A stretch of 29,576 nucleotides of DNA from a virus, in the IMG/VR virus record IMGVR_UViG_3300025617_000079, positions 1 to 29,576 of that record; one strand, written 5' to 3'. The translations under genes and the position numbers were made by a program. The notes below the pieces were generated by a model. It was not told where the DNA came from, searched no databases, and saw nothing but the letters and a program-made list of their open reading frames with translations. The stretch's first letter is position 1; each line of letters begins with the position of its first letter. Positions 23,091 to 28,665 of this stretch are shown here, piece by piece.

Positions 23091-23260
23091 CAGTAGGCAT
23101 CCTCACATACACAAGATAAACATTCTTTGTATATCTTATCATGCCCACGATGGGCATGGTCCCAGCTCATACCCTTCTGATGCGAAGTAAGTGAACGGGC
23201 CCATGGTCTGTCTGGCCAGGGTATGTAAACCTCTGGTCTAATATCTTCTAACTCTCTCAT
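23090..23260 (-). CDS. Hypothetical small protein
   Basis: A 56-aa protein (MRELEDIRPEVYIPWPDRPWARSLTSHQKGMSWDHAHRGHDKIYKECLSCVCEDAY) with several His and a CLSC pair, possibly zinc-binding. ATG 23260 lies exactly at the predicted transcription start of a near-consensus promoter; a TTG/ATG reading further upstream would sit inside that promoter. Confidence 0.7.
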   Translation of the reverse strand: MRELEDIRPEVYIPWPDRPWARSLTSHQKGMSWDHAHRGHDKIYKECLSCVCEDAY

Positions 23261-23266
23261 AAATAC

Positions 23267-23295
23267 ATTATGCCACACTGTCAGAGATGTGTCAA
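23267..23295 (-). promoter_or_regulatory. Near-consensus promoter for a leaderless gene
   Basis: Reverse strand TTGACA (23295-23290), 17-nt spacer, CATAAT (23272-23267) with TGG before it, then 6 nt to ATG 23260. It overlaps the end of the 23292-23429 gene. Confidence 0.75.
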
Positions 23296-23429
23296 GCAGC
23301 TACGTAATGTTTGTAGTAAGAATATTCTTGCTTCTTGGAGTGAAGAGCTTCCAGATACTCTTCCGCCTCTTCTTCTGTCTCAATGATAGTGATTAGATCG
23401 TGATAGTCGTCACGACGGATGTGCCACAT
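23292..23429 (-). CDS. Small hypothetical protein
   Basis: A 45-aa frame (MWHIRRDDYHDLITIIETEEEAEEYLEALHSKKQEYSYYKHYVAA) with AGGGGG before the ATG and a TATAAT box at 23456-23461 giving a leader of about 20 nt. Charged and helical; no family recognised. Confidence 0.62.
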   Translation of the reverse strand: MWHIRRDDYHDLITIIETEEEAEEYLEALHSKKQEYSYYKHYVAA

Positions 23430-23462
23430 AGAACCCCCTATATAGTTATGGTTCTATTATAC

Positions 23463-23642
23463 CTATCTTTTGGAGACTACGGCGAACGCCTTTCTAGTCT
23501 CTGGGGTATCTTGACTAATCGTAATCTTACCCATAACAACTATGGCAAAGTATTCTGCTAATAAGATAGCAAAGTATAAAGCAAAAATGCCAATACAAAC
23601 TAGGATGCCAAATAACAAACTTAATAATATAAAAGATATCAT
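23463..23642 (-). CDS. Small membrane protein
   Basis: A 59-aa protein whose first 38 residues are hydrophobic (ISFILLSLLFGILVCIGIFALYFAILLAEYFAIVVM), enough for one long or two short helices, followed by a charged tail (SQDTPETRKAFAVVSKR). ATGA overlap with the upstream membrane gene, so the pair may act together. Confidence 0.68.
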   Translation of the reverse strand: MISFILLSLLFGILVCIGIFALYFAILLAEYFAIVVMGKITISQDTPETRKAFAVVSKR

Positions 23643-24115
23643 TTAACTAGTCTTATCTTATCTGGAGAAACTCTGAAGTCATCAATTTTAATTACTGGAG
23701 TTAGCTCAGGTTCTGGCTCTTCAACAATCTCAGGTTCAGGCTCTTCAATAATCTTGTAAGTTTTTTCCACGACTTTGGCAATCATTGGCGGCTTCTGATA
23801 GATTGGCTCTTCCTGAATTACAAACAATGGCTGAGTGTCAGTATCATCATCTGAAAACGTCTTCTTTGGCAAACTGTTGGCATAGGCCTTGTTCACTTCT
23901 CTAATGGTTCGTTTCTTAGACTCTTCTAGATCTCTTTTAAACTTGAGAGCTACTGATCTTAAAAACATCAATAATAAAATAATTATAGGCAGACCAACAA
24001 ATGCAATGCTTACTACCATTGCAATGATCGCCTGTGCGATGTCTGGCTCCAGGGTAGAGAACATCGCCCCAGCCTCATCAATAAGCCCACTAATATCTTC
24101 TATCAATCTCTCCAT
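23639..24115 (-). CDS. Membrane-anchored protein with Pro/Glu-rich tail
   Basis: A 158-aa protein. Residues 28-52 (AIIAMVVSIAFVGLPIIILLLMFL) form one or a hairpin membrane segment, followed by a charged helix (KFKRDLEESKKRTIREVNKAY) and a low-complexity Pro/Glu tail with repeats IIEEPEPE and IVEEPEPE. The tail looks like a spacer or interaction region. No family recognised. Leaderless: -10 TAATAT ends 6 nt before the ATG. Confidence 0.75.
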   Translation of the reverse strand: MERLIEDISGLIDEAGAMFSTLEPDIAQAIIAMVVSIAFVGLPIIILLLMFLRSVALKFKRDLEESKKRTIREVNKAYANSLPKKTFSDDDTDTQPLFVIQEEPIYQKPPMIAKVVEKTYKIIEEPEPEIVEEPEPELTPVIKIDDFRVSPDKIRLVK

Positions 24116-24121
24116 ACAAAA

Positions 24122-24130
24122 ATATTACCA
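24122..24130 (-). promoter_or_regulatory. Extended -10 promoter (TGG-TAATAT)
   Basis: Reverse strand box whose predicted start is ATG 24115. Its upstream DNA is shared with the divergent forward promoter at 24139-24167. Confidence 0.6.
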
Positions 24131-24138
24131 CGATAGAG

Positions 24139-24167
24139 TTGACAACGCAAGTCTCATTAGGTACAAT
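24139..24167 (+). promoter_or_regulatory. Near-consensus promoter for a leaderless gene
   Basis: TTGACA (24139-24144), 17-nt spacer, TACAAT (24162-24167), 6 nt, ATG 24174. The -35 lies in the small palindrome GTTGACAAC. Confidence 0.78.
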
Positions 24168-24173
24168 ATATGT

Positions 24174-24470
24174 ATGGGAATGAAAAAGATTAAGAAACAG
24201 ATTAAAGAATACGCTCAACTGGAATGGGCTCGTGGCTACGGAGCTGGATGGGACGCTTGTGCCACCAGCGAAGGAGTTCGCAACGAGCTTTTTGAGGAAG
24301 GCGTCCGTGCAGAGCGTGAACGAGTTATTGCTCTGTTTAAAATGCTGTCTGACAGTGAGTTCGAGAACGGTAGCCCAAACAAGGCGAGAGCTTGGAAAGA
24401 TGCTGCTGACATTGTGAAGGTAGCTGATGAGTTAGAAGTCTATAATGAAGAAGGAGAATACCTTGGCTGA
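24174..24470 (+). CDS. Hypothetical charged protein
   Basis: A 98-aa protein (MGMKKIKKQIKEYAQLEWARGYGAGWDACATSEGVRNELFEEGVRAERERVIALFKML...). Start fixed by the promoter; a longer upstream frame would read through the promoter. The WARGYGAGWDA and EEGVRAERER stretches recur in small phage proteins with YxxGxxxG motifs. Unknown function. Confidence 0.75.
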   Translation: MGMKKIKKQIKEYAQLEWARGYGAGWDACATSEGVRNELFEEGVRAERERVIALFKMLSDSEFENGSPNKARAWKDAADIVKVADELEVYNEEGEYLG

Positions 24471-24714
24471 AAAAGTAAACCTAGAATGGTATGAGTATGA
24501 CGAGGCAGACGAGCAGATCGCGGTACTTCAGTCTAAAATTGATTTAGCAGTTGATGATTTAAAACAGTATGAGTTATCAGAGTTTAGTCGTAACGCTATC
24601 TTGAATGAGATACGACGACACACAATGTTCATTGACGACATTAAAGAAGCACAGGGCGAGCCAGTAGACACTGACCTTGTTAACGTAATACAGGACCAGG
24701 CAGATGGCTATTGA
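24463..24714 (+). CDS. Hypothetical acidic helical protein
   Basis: An 83-aa protein. TTG 24463 is chosen because AAGGAG (24450-24455) lies 7 nt upstream, while in-frame ATG 24445 precedes that site. Sequence ADEQIAVLQSKIDLAVDDLKQYELSEFSRNAILNEIRRHTMFIDDIKEAQ is helical. Overlaps both neighbours. Confidence 0.7.
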   Translation: MAEKVNLEWYEYDEADEQIAVLQSKIDLAVDDLKQYELSEFSRNAILNEIRRHTMFIDDIKEAQGEPVDTDLVNVIQDQADGY

Positions 24715-24952
24715 TTACGAAAGCGATCCTCGCTACAACTATGTAGAGGATAACGTTTACTTTGACACACAAACAAACGAGACTGTCTTTGTTTTAGATG
24801 AAGAGACTTCAGATGCTATCCGTGACTTGATGGCTCTTGACGACACAATCTTCGAGGTAAAAGAGGAAGACCAAGAATACAAACTAACAGACGAGGGGGC
24901 CAAAAAGCTCCTCGGTGAAATGCTTCAGTCTGATCTAACTGAATTAGATTAG
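24704..24952 (+). CDS. Hypothetical acidic protein
   Basis: An 82-aa strongly acidic protein (MAIDYESDPRYNYVEDNVYFDTQTNETVFVLDEETSDAIRDLM...). Overlaps the previous gene by 11 nt; its last bases overlap a convergent tiny gene. No domain recognised; acidic mimicry-type proteins are one possibility. Confidence 0.7.
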   Translation: MAIDYESDPRYNYVEDNVYFDTQTNETVFVLDEETSDAIRDLMALDDTIFEVKEEDQEYKLTDEGAKKLLGEMLQSDLTELD

Positions 24953-25030
24953 GATAGATGCAAGGCCTAGTGCCATCACCAAGTTGATGACGCCGAGGGC
25001 AATAATAAGTGTTACGTCGGTTTTATTCAT
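24944..25030 (-). CDS. 28-aa single-pass membrane peptide
   Basis: Frame MNKTDVTLIIALGVINLVMALGLASILI, one membrane helix after a short polar start. Supported by a reverse -10 (TGC-TAAAAT) ending exactly 6 nt before the ATG. Convergent with the 24704 gene. Confidence 0.55.
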   Translation of the reverse strand: MNKTDVTLIIALGVINLVMALGLASILI

Positions 25031-25036
25031 AATATT

Positions 25037-25045
25037 ATTTTAGCA
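25037..25045 (-). promoter_or_regulatory. Extended -10 promoter (TGC-TAAAAT)
   Basis: Places the transcription start on ATG 25030 of the 28-aa membrane peptide. Confidence 0.55.
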
Positions 25046-25062
25046 CAGAAAAGGAGAATCGC

Positions 25063-25143
25063 ATGTGTATTTATGGAGTAGCAATGCTAATGGCCTTGCT
25101 TGTGTTCGGTCCATTCAGTCAGTTCATTTTTAAAATTAATTAA
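25063..25143 (+). CDS. 26-aa membrane peptide
   Basis: Frame MCIYGVAMLMALLVFGPFSQFIFKIN with AAAGGAG at 25050-25056. One hydrophobic helix. The ribosome site is good but the frame is too short to be sure. Confidence 0.45.
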   Translation: MCIYGVAMLMALLVFGPFSQFIFKIN

Positions 25144-25191
25144 AGTCGGCGCGAATTAGAGATTTGAAGTTCGGCGGTAAATAGAATTACA

Positions 25192-25206
25192 CGCTCCAAA
25201 GGAGCG
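25192..25206. repeat. Short inverted repeat, possible operator
   Basis: CGCTCC-AAA-GGAGCG, a perfect 6-bp stem with a 3-nt loop, 28 nt before the ATG at 25234. No T-run follows, so an operator or RNA leader hairpin is more likely than a terminator. Confidence 0.4.
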
Positions 25207-25233
25207 AATATCTATAGTATGCGAAAGGTAATA

Positions 25234-25446
25234 ATGAAGAAGTATTTTGAACGTAGAAAGAAGCATAGCTTTAATGAGCTATGGCACATGATCTATGGCT
25301 TCGAAGAGTATCCAGGTGGATTGCTGTTTCGATATGAAGATGCTATGGAGAGAGTAGAATCCTTGAAGACGACGAGAGAGATTCTTAATAATAGAATCCA
25401 GAAGCTTGAAAAGGATATCCTAAAACTTTCGGGGAACAAGAGTTGA
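25234..25446 (+). CDS. Hypothetical basic protein
   Basis: A 70-aa basic helical protein (MKKYFERRKKHSFNELWHMIYGFEEYPGGLLFRYEDAMERVESLKTTREILNNRIQKLEKDIL). ATG 25234 follows GAAAGG; in-frame ATG 25219 has no site. C-terminal half is probably coiled coil. Confidence 0.7.
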   Translation: MKKYFERRKKHSFNELWHMIYGFEEYPGGLLFRYEDAMERVESLKTTREILNNRIQKLEKDILKLSGNKS

Positions 25447-25471
25447 CACACAACACAAATCTTGCTAGTAT
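25443..25471 (+). promoter_or_regulatory. Sigma70-type promoter
   Basis: TTGACA (25443-25448), 17-nt spacer, TAGTAT (25466-25471), overlapping the previous stop. Predicted start near 25478; leader carries AAGGAGAG before ATG 25499. Confidence 0.75.
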
Positions 25472-25498
25472 AGAATAACACAAACAAAGGAGAGAGAT

Positions 25499-25711
25499 AT
25501 GAATAAGAGAGAGTCATTCCAAGAAGCACAGGCTAGCATTCAGCACAGCAGCGGAGAGCCAATGGGCACTGCTGGTGAAGTTGCTTGGGAGTATGCTTAT
25601 GCTGACGGTCTTCGTAAGGGGTATGAACTTGCTATGGATGCTTTTAGTTTTGGCATCACCAAGTTCGGACTTGACTACAATGAAGCACAGCAAGAGCGAG
25701 CACCGTTCTAG
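25499..25711 (+). CDS. Hypothetical small protein
   Basis: A 70-aa protein (MNKRESFQEAQASIQHSSGEPMGTAGEVAWEYAYADGLRKGYELAMDAFSFGITKFGLDYNEAQQERAPF). The WEYAYADGLRKGYE pattern resembles that in the 24174 product and other small phage proteins. Last forward gene before the non-coding region. Confidence 0.75.
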   Translation: MNKRESFQEAQASIQHSSGEPMGTAGEVAWEYAYADGLRKGYELAMDAFSFGITKFGLDYNEAQQERAPF

Positions 25712-25729
25712 AATAGCTACATAAAAAAT

Positions 25730-25755
25730 GGGGGGTATCTGAAAAGGTATCCCCC
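25730..25755 (-). terminator. Intrinsic terminator for leftward transcripts
   Basis: A 10-bp stem (GGGGGGTATC with GGTATCCCCC, two G-U pairs, 6-nt loop). On the reverse strand it is followed by CA and then six T residues, the form of a rho-independent terminator for the right-arm reverse genes. On the forward strand the T-run is poor, so it may only partly stop the 25499 transcript. The stretch 25712-26197 has no convincing protein gene. Confidence 0.75.
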
Positions 25756-25783
25756 ATTACCTATATAACAATAACCCCTATAA

Positions 25784-25863
25784 GGATATGATCGGATAGC
25801 CCAGATATCCCCATATGATCAGAAAGAACTGTGTCTTCGACACAAGGCTATCGCCTGATATCC
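25784..25863. other. Long imperfect hairpin beside the putative origin
   Basis: GGATAT (25784-25789) pairs with ATATCC (25858-25863) and GATAGCC (25795-25801) with GGCTATC (25846-25852), split by a 5x5 internal loop. The top holds TGTGTC-TTC-GACACA (25830-25844) and a small ATAT-CCCC-ATAT hairpin. A TATAAC box at 25764-25769 could start an RNA here. Either a structured RNA or an origin element. Confidence 0.5.
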
Positions 25864-25894
25864 GACCTATCAAGGAGAACTAATACCCCCAAAG

Positions 25895-25980
25895 TTATCC
25901 ACAGACTTATACACAATTGTGGATAAACATCTTACTGATATATACACTTGATGTGGAGAGAAGTGGAGTAAAGTGGATAA
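25895..25980. other. Putative replication origin: DnaA-box cluster and phased GTGGA repeats
   Basis: Two forward DnaA boxes, TTATCCACA (25895-25903) and TTATACACA (25907-25915), and one inverted, TGTGGATAA (25918-25926), all matching the TTATNCACA consensus within 32 bp. Then three 10-bp blocks each carrying GTGGA (25951-25960, 25961-25970, 25971-25980), the last ending as a near DnaA box (AGTGGATAA). AT-rich DNA lies between and after them. The site is at the meeting point of forward and reverse gene blocks. Confidence 0.65.
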
Positions 25981-26021
25981 TGGGTATTGGAACACCCTTT
26001 AATAACTATCTTAATAAACAT

Positions 26022-26047
26022 TCACGATTTTTCCCAGTCCTTCGTAA
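26022..26047. repeat. Spaced dyad repeat, copy A
   Basis: TCACGAT-N13-TCGTAA. Six intergenic copies share CCACGAT-N13-TCKTAA with a variable centre; half-sites are imperfect inverted repeats (CCACGA against TTACGA). Likely protein-binding site. Confidence 0.6.
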
Positions 26048-26094
26048 TACCTTATCCTTTACATTTGTGTTTGTATGTATACTATAGGGGGGAA

Positions 26095-26169
26095 ATGTGC
26101 TATTTGATCAAGAAATATACCCCTGAAAAATATCTAAATATCTATATAAAATTAAATAAATATAAATAA
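26095..26169 (+). CDS. Possible 24-aa basic peptide
   Basis: ATG after a GGGGGGAA stretch, following a possible promoter (TTTACA 26058-26063, TACTAT 26080-26085). Frame MCYLIKKYTPEKYLNIYIKLNKYK in very AT-rich DNA, where short open frames arise by chance. Weak call. Confidence 0.25.
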   Translation: MCYLIKKYTPEKYLNIYIKLNKYK

Positions 26170-26197
26170 ATCAGGGAAAATAAATCAAAAAGATCTA

Positions 26198-26275
26198 TTA
26201 TGGTTTAATAGCAAATACAGCCATAAAGAAGACTACAAAAGCTAGTGTTAGTATACTAGGGATAATGTCTATCAT
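26198..26275 (-). CDS. 25-aa single-pass membrane peptide
   Basis: Frame MIDIIPSILTLAFVVFFMAVFAIKP. A reverse TACAAT box (26283-26288) ends 7 nt before the ATG, giving a leaderless start. One membrane helix. Confidence 0.5.
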   Translation of the reverse strand: MIDIIPSILTLAFVVFFMAVFAIKP

Positions 26276-26291
26276 GGTATCTATTGTATAC

Positions 26292-26317
26292 CCACGATAT
26301 TTCTGATGTGTTCTTAA
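26292..26317. repeat. Spaced dyad repeat, copy B
   Basis: CCACGAT-N13-TCTTAA, starting exactly 50 bp before copy C and next to the promoter of the 26275 peptide. Confidence 0.55.
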
Positions 26318-26341
26318 TCTATTACAGACATGTAAAACTTC

Positions 26342-26367
26342 CCACGATTTTTGGAAGTCCTTCGTAA
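26342..26367. repeat. Spaced dyad repeat, copy C
   Basis: CCACGAT-N13-TCGTAA; its N13 nearly matches that of copy A. Confidence 0.6.
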
Positions 26368-26374
26368 TGTCTTT

Positions 26375-26443
26375 TTAGTCATATGACTTGATCGCAAACC
26401 ACCATGCTATTAATATGATTGATGATACTATTAACCATTCCAT
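26375..26443 (-). CDS. 22-aa single-pass membrane peptide
   Basis: Frame MEWLIVSSIILIAWWFAIKSYD with AAGGAG 7 nt upstream, overlapping the end of the next upstream gene. One membrane helix with Trp at its borders. Confidence 0.5.
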   Translation of the reverse strand: MEWLIVSSIILIAWWFAIKSYD

Positions 26444-26634
26444 TGCTGCTCCTTTTTTTCGGGGAATGCATTCAAAGCTCTAAAATAACCTATAGTAGCA
26501 AACACTATAGTGAAGAAACATCCTGATAGGAAGTATAGACTAGAGGGCTCTATTGTCCCATAGTTATTATAATCTGTCAATAGGGTATATAGCTCTATTG
26601 ATGTAGTTGTTATCTCTGCTATGATTTGATCCAC
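26431..26634 (-). CDS. Small protein with one membrane helix
   Basis: A 67-aa protein with GTG start (only candidate): polar N-terminus, then a helix at about residues 34-51 (LYFLSGCFFTIVFATIGYF) and a charged tail. The GTG lies within dyad copy D, so whatever binds there would sit on the start codon. Function unknown. Confidence 0.6.
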   Translation of the reverse strand: MDQIIAEITTTSIELYTLLTDYNNYGTIEPSSLYFLSGCFFTIVFATIGYFRALNAFPEKKEQQWNG

Positions 26635-26656
26635 GATTTTCTCATACCCTTCGTAA
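26631..26656. repeat. Spaced dyad repeat, copy D
   Basis: CCACGAT-N13-TCGTAA overlapping the GTG start of the 26634 gene; copy E begins 29 bp after its start. Confidence 0.6.
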
Positions 26657-26659
26657 TGC

Positions 26660-26685
26660 CCACGATTTTTTACCTATCTTCTTAA
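26660..26685. repeat. Spaced dyad repeat, copy E
   Basis: CCACGAT-N13-TCTTAA, directly upstream of the 26634 gene and downstream of the 26720 gene end. Confidence 0.55.
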
Positions 26686-26719
26686 AGATGTTACATTGTA
26701 GTAACGATCGCCGGTGGCC

Positions 26720-26995
26720 CTACTCTCCACCCTCGATTAAAATTTCTTCAAGGTCCTCGAACCCTGTGTCCTCTGGTATGCCCAATGCTCCAAGCAGCAG
26801 ATCGAATGTCTCATTGATTAATTGTTTACCCATATCCGATGGCTTCGCAATCTTCTCTGATGTGATAAAGCTAAGGGGTAGCCCAATGTCATTGTATGAT
26901 ACAAAATCTTCAAACTTTGGGTCAGACCTATAGGACAGCCATAGGTCCGTTAGGATGTTGCACTTGTCTTCAAACTTTGTTCCTTGATTGCTCAT
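26720..26995 (-). CDS. Hypothetical protein, paralogue of the upstream gene
   Basis: A 91-aa protein (MSNQGTKFEDKCNILTDLWLSYRSDPKFEDFVSYNDIGLPLSFITSEKIA ... FDLLLGALGIPEDTGFEDL). The order C-xIL, FVSYNDIGLPLSF and LLLGALGIPEDTGFEDL parallels CEIIRS, FAWYNDFSIPLAY and LVLLNHLGLKEPEHGFRSF in the 26992 product, so the two look like a tandem duplication. ATG overlaps the upstream stop. Confidence 0.72.
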   Translation of the reverse strand: MSNQGTKFEDKCNILTDLWLSYRSDPKFEDFVSYNDIGLPLSFITSEKIAKPSDMGKQLINETFDLLLGALGIPEDTGFEDLEEILIEGGE

Positions 26996-27309
26996 TCGAA
27001 CTTCGCCTTCATTGCTTCGTGGAATTGGTCAAAACTTCTGAACCCGTGCTCTGGCTCTTTGAGTCCCAAGTGATTTAGCAGAACCAAGTAGAACTCCTGG
27101 ACAATGTCCTCATACTCTGGTGTGATTCCGTCTACAGTCACAATCTCTGAGTCAAAGGCATACGCCAATGGAATTGAGAAATCATTGTACCAGGCAAACA
27201 CGGGTTGCATTGTGGGGTATTCGTCTGTGTTGTACAAATCATTCATACTACGAATAATCTCACATTGTGCCTCTAGTGTAGCAACTGTTTCGGTGATTTC
27301 CTTAGTCAT
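26992..27309 (-). CDS. Hypothetical protein, paralogue of the downstream gene
   Basis: A 105-aa acidic protein (MTKEITETVATLEAQCEIIRSMNDLYNTDEYPTMQPVFAWYNDFSIPLAYAFDSEIVTV...). ATG 27309 follows GGAGG; in-frame upstream ATG 27384 lies inside the previous gene. Longer than its copy at 26720 by an insertion near the middle. Confidence 0.74.
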   Translation of the reverse strand: MTKEITETVATLEAQCEIIRSMNDLYNTDEYPTMQPVFAWYNDFSIPLAYAFDSEIVTVDGITPEYEDIVQEFYLVLLNHLGLKEPEHGFRSFDQFHEAMKAKFE

Positions 27310-27532
27310 CTCCCAGCCTCCTAATCTTTTCCTTGTGCCATTCCTCTGAATACATAAACTCCTTGTGATATTTGGCTGAATCAAATACCTCGAACAACCT
27401 ATTATACAGCACGGCAGATGTTAGGTCAGCAAGGTAAATGCCTACTAGTTCTAAATCTAATGTAAGGTCATTTACTGCTTCGGCAAACTTCTGTGCTGTC
27501 TTGCCTTCTTTGGTGAACTTTGTTTTACTCAT
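27302..27532 (-). CDS. Hypothetical small protein
   Basis: A 76-aa basic/helical protein (MSKTKFTKEGKTAQKFAEAVNDLTLDLELVGIYLADLTSAVLYNRLFEVFDSAKYHKEF). A reverse TATAAT (27541-27546) ends 8 nt before the ATG while AGGAG lies in the same gap, so it could be read either leaderless or with a minimal leader. Confidence 0.72.
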   Translation of the reverse strand: MSKTKFTKEGKTAQKFAEAVNDLTLDLELVGIYLADLTSAVLYNRLFEVFDSAKYHKEFMYSEEWHKEKIRRLGDD

Positions 27533-27540
27533 ACGCTCCT

Positions 27541-27546
27541 ATTATA
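27541..27546 (-). promoter_or_regulatory. -10 box (TATAAT)
   Basis: Reverse-strand TATAAT preceded by GGG, 8 nt before ATG 27532; predicted leader of 2 nt or none. Confidence 0.5.
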
Positions 27547-27548
27547 CC

Positions 27549-27944
27549 CTATCCCGACTCTTCTGTAAAGTGCTCCCAGAGTTCGATCGATTGCTCATAG
27601 GCTGGTAGGGCCCACAATAGATTTGCTACCCGCTCAGGGATGTCTGTGTAGGTCTCAAAGAATGAATCTTTATCTAACCAGAAATCACTATCAGGTGTGT
27701 AGTCACCACCCAGGTCTTCACCCCAACCAAGGGTCAACCTCTTCGCTTCCGTCGGGGTAAGGGTAATGGTCCTATCCTCGAGCATGGTACCACTACCGTA
27801 CGGAGACCCTACAGCTGGATACTGATAAACGTTGATTACCCAACCTTCTTTTTCATACTCAGTCTCATAGCCCTCTCTATCCCAGATATTGAGGTCATAG
27901 TTTTCTGTCATCACAGTGTTTCTTAGATTTATTACATCAGACAT
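27549..27944 (-). CDS. Hypothetical protein
   Basis: A 131-aa acidic, Trp/Tyr-rich soluble protein (MSDVINLRNTVMTENYDLNIWDREGYETEYEKEGWVINVYQYPAVGSPYGSGTMLEDRTITLTPTEAKRLTLGWGEDLGG). Overlaps the upstream gene by 8 nt. An internal Met12 could be an alternative start. Unknown function. Confidence 0.73.
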   Translation of the reverse strand: MSDVINLRNTVMTENYDLNIWDREGYETEYEKEGWVINVYQYPAVGSPYGSGTMLEDRTITLTPTEAKRLTLGWGEDLGGDYTPDSDFWLDKDSFFETYTDIPERVANLLWALPAYEQSIELWEHFTEESG

Positions 27945-28335
27945 TTACGTTTGCCCCCATTCCAAACTCGGCAAGGTACATGTCTCTAGGATACACGATA
28001 TCGGTGTGTTTCACAAATCCCCCTGCGTGGTCCCATCTTTCTTCCATGATGTCAATCTCTTTAGTTTTATAATTATATACGGGAACATCGTATCCATCAC
28101 CAGTAGCGGGTAGCTTGTTGATAGAGAAACCAACCCCCGTCTCCTTATCCCAATCGGTGTCAATCACTCTTGAGATAAAGATACGTGTAAAGTATGATTC
28201 GTCTCCTTCGCGTGGCATTGCATGTGCTAATGCATTCGCTACAATCCCATGCCTATCTTCACCACCCCAATGCAGATACAAGAACACGGTGTTACCATCA
28301 CTACCCTTGATTCCTACGTTTGCTCTGTCACCCAT
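27937..28335 (-). CDS. Conserved phage protein of MGDRANV type
   Basis: A 132-aa protein opening MGDRANVGIKGSDGNTVFLYLHWGGEDRHGIVANALAHAM. This MGDRANVxxK...LYxHWxG pattern is widespread in phage genomes, including those of actinobacteria, with no known function. AAAGG precedes the ATG. Dyad copy F lies 12 nt upstream of the start. Confidence 0.8.
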   Translation of the reverse strand: MGDRANVGIKGSDGNTVFLYLHWGGEDRHGIVANALAHAMPREGDESYFTRIFISRVIDTDWDKETGVGFSINKLPATGDGYDVPVYNYKTKEIDIMEERWDHAGGFVKHTDIVYPRDMYLAEFGMGANVNV

Positions 28336-28347
28336 TGTTTTACCTTT

Positions 28348-28373
28348 CCACGATTTCTTTCATTCTATCGTAA
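28348..28373. repeat. Spaced dyad repeat, copy F
   Basis: CCACGAT-N13-TCGTAA in the gap before the 28335 gene, far from the other copies; its centre differs completely while both ends and spacing are kept. Confidence 0.6.
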
Positions 28374-28392
28374 GCCACTGACACGGACGGAT

Positions 28393-28584
28393 CTACGCCT
28401 CTTCTGTCTCAAACAGATAGTCGATTGCTTCTTGTGCCATGTTTGTATCCATAGCATCTTCAATACCTAATTCATCTTTGAAATACTGACATGTGTCAAA
28501 GACGCCTCTCCAGTACTGCATGATTTCGTCTTCGCCATTGAATTCCCACCCATTGAACTTTTCTTTTTCTTTAGCTTGCGACAC
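28393..28584 (-). CDS. Hypothetical small protein
   Basis: A 63-aa protein with GTG 28584 start supported by AGGAGA 7 nt upstream (SQAKEKEKFNGWEFNGEDEIMQYWRGVFDTCQYFKDELGIEDAMDTNMAQEAIDYLFETEEA). A longer frame upstream lies inside the previous gene. Acidic and helical. Confidence 0.65.
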   Translation of the reverse strand: MSQAKEKEKFNGWEFNGEDEIMQYWRGVFDTCQYFKDELGIEDAMDTNMAQEAIDYLFETEEA

Positions 28585-28663
28585 GATATATCTCCTGCTC
28601 TCCTTCACAGATATTACAAAACGGGGTACAGTCAAACGCACCTTCGTGATTAGGACATTCCAT
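28571..28663 (-). CDS. 30-aa Cys/His-rich peptide
   Basis: Frame MECPNHEGAFDCTPFCNICEGEQEIYRVAS. Its C-x2-H, C and CNIC pattern suggests zinc binding. Overlaps the next gene start and lies 2 nt from the previous gene stop. Confidence 0.55.
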   Translation of the reverse strand: MECPNHEGAFDCTPFCNICEGEQEIYRVAS

Positions 28664-28665
28664 TG

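Noticed and set aside
24953-25233. Imperfect GTCGGCG / TTCGGCGG repeat near 25145-25180
   Set aside because: Short and poorly matched; could be chance in a small-gene region.
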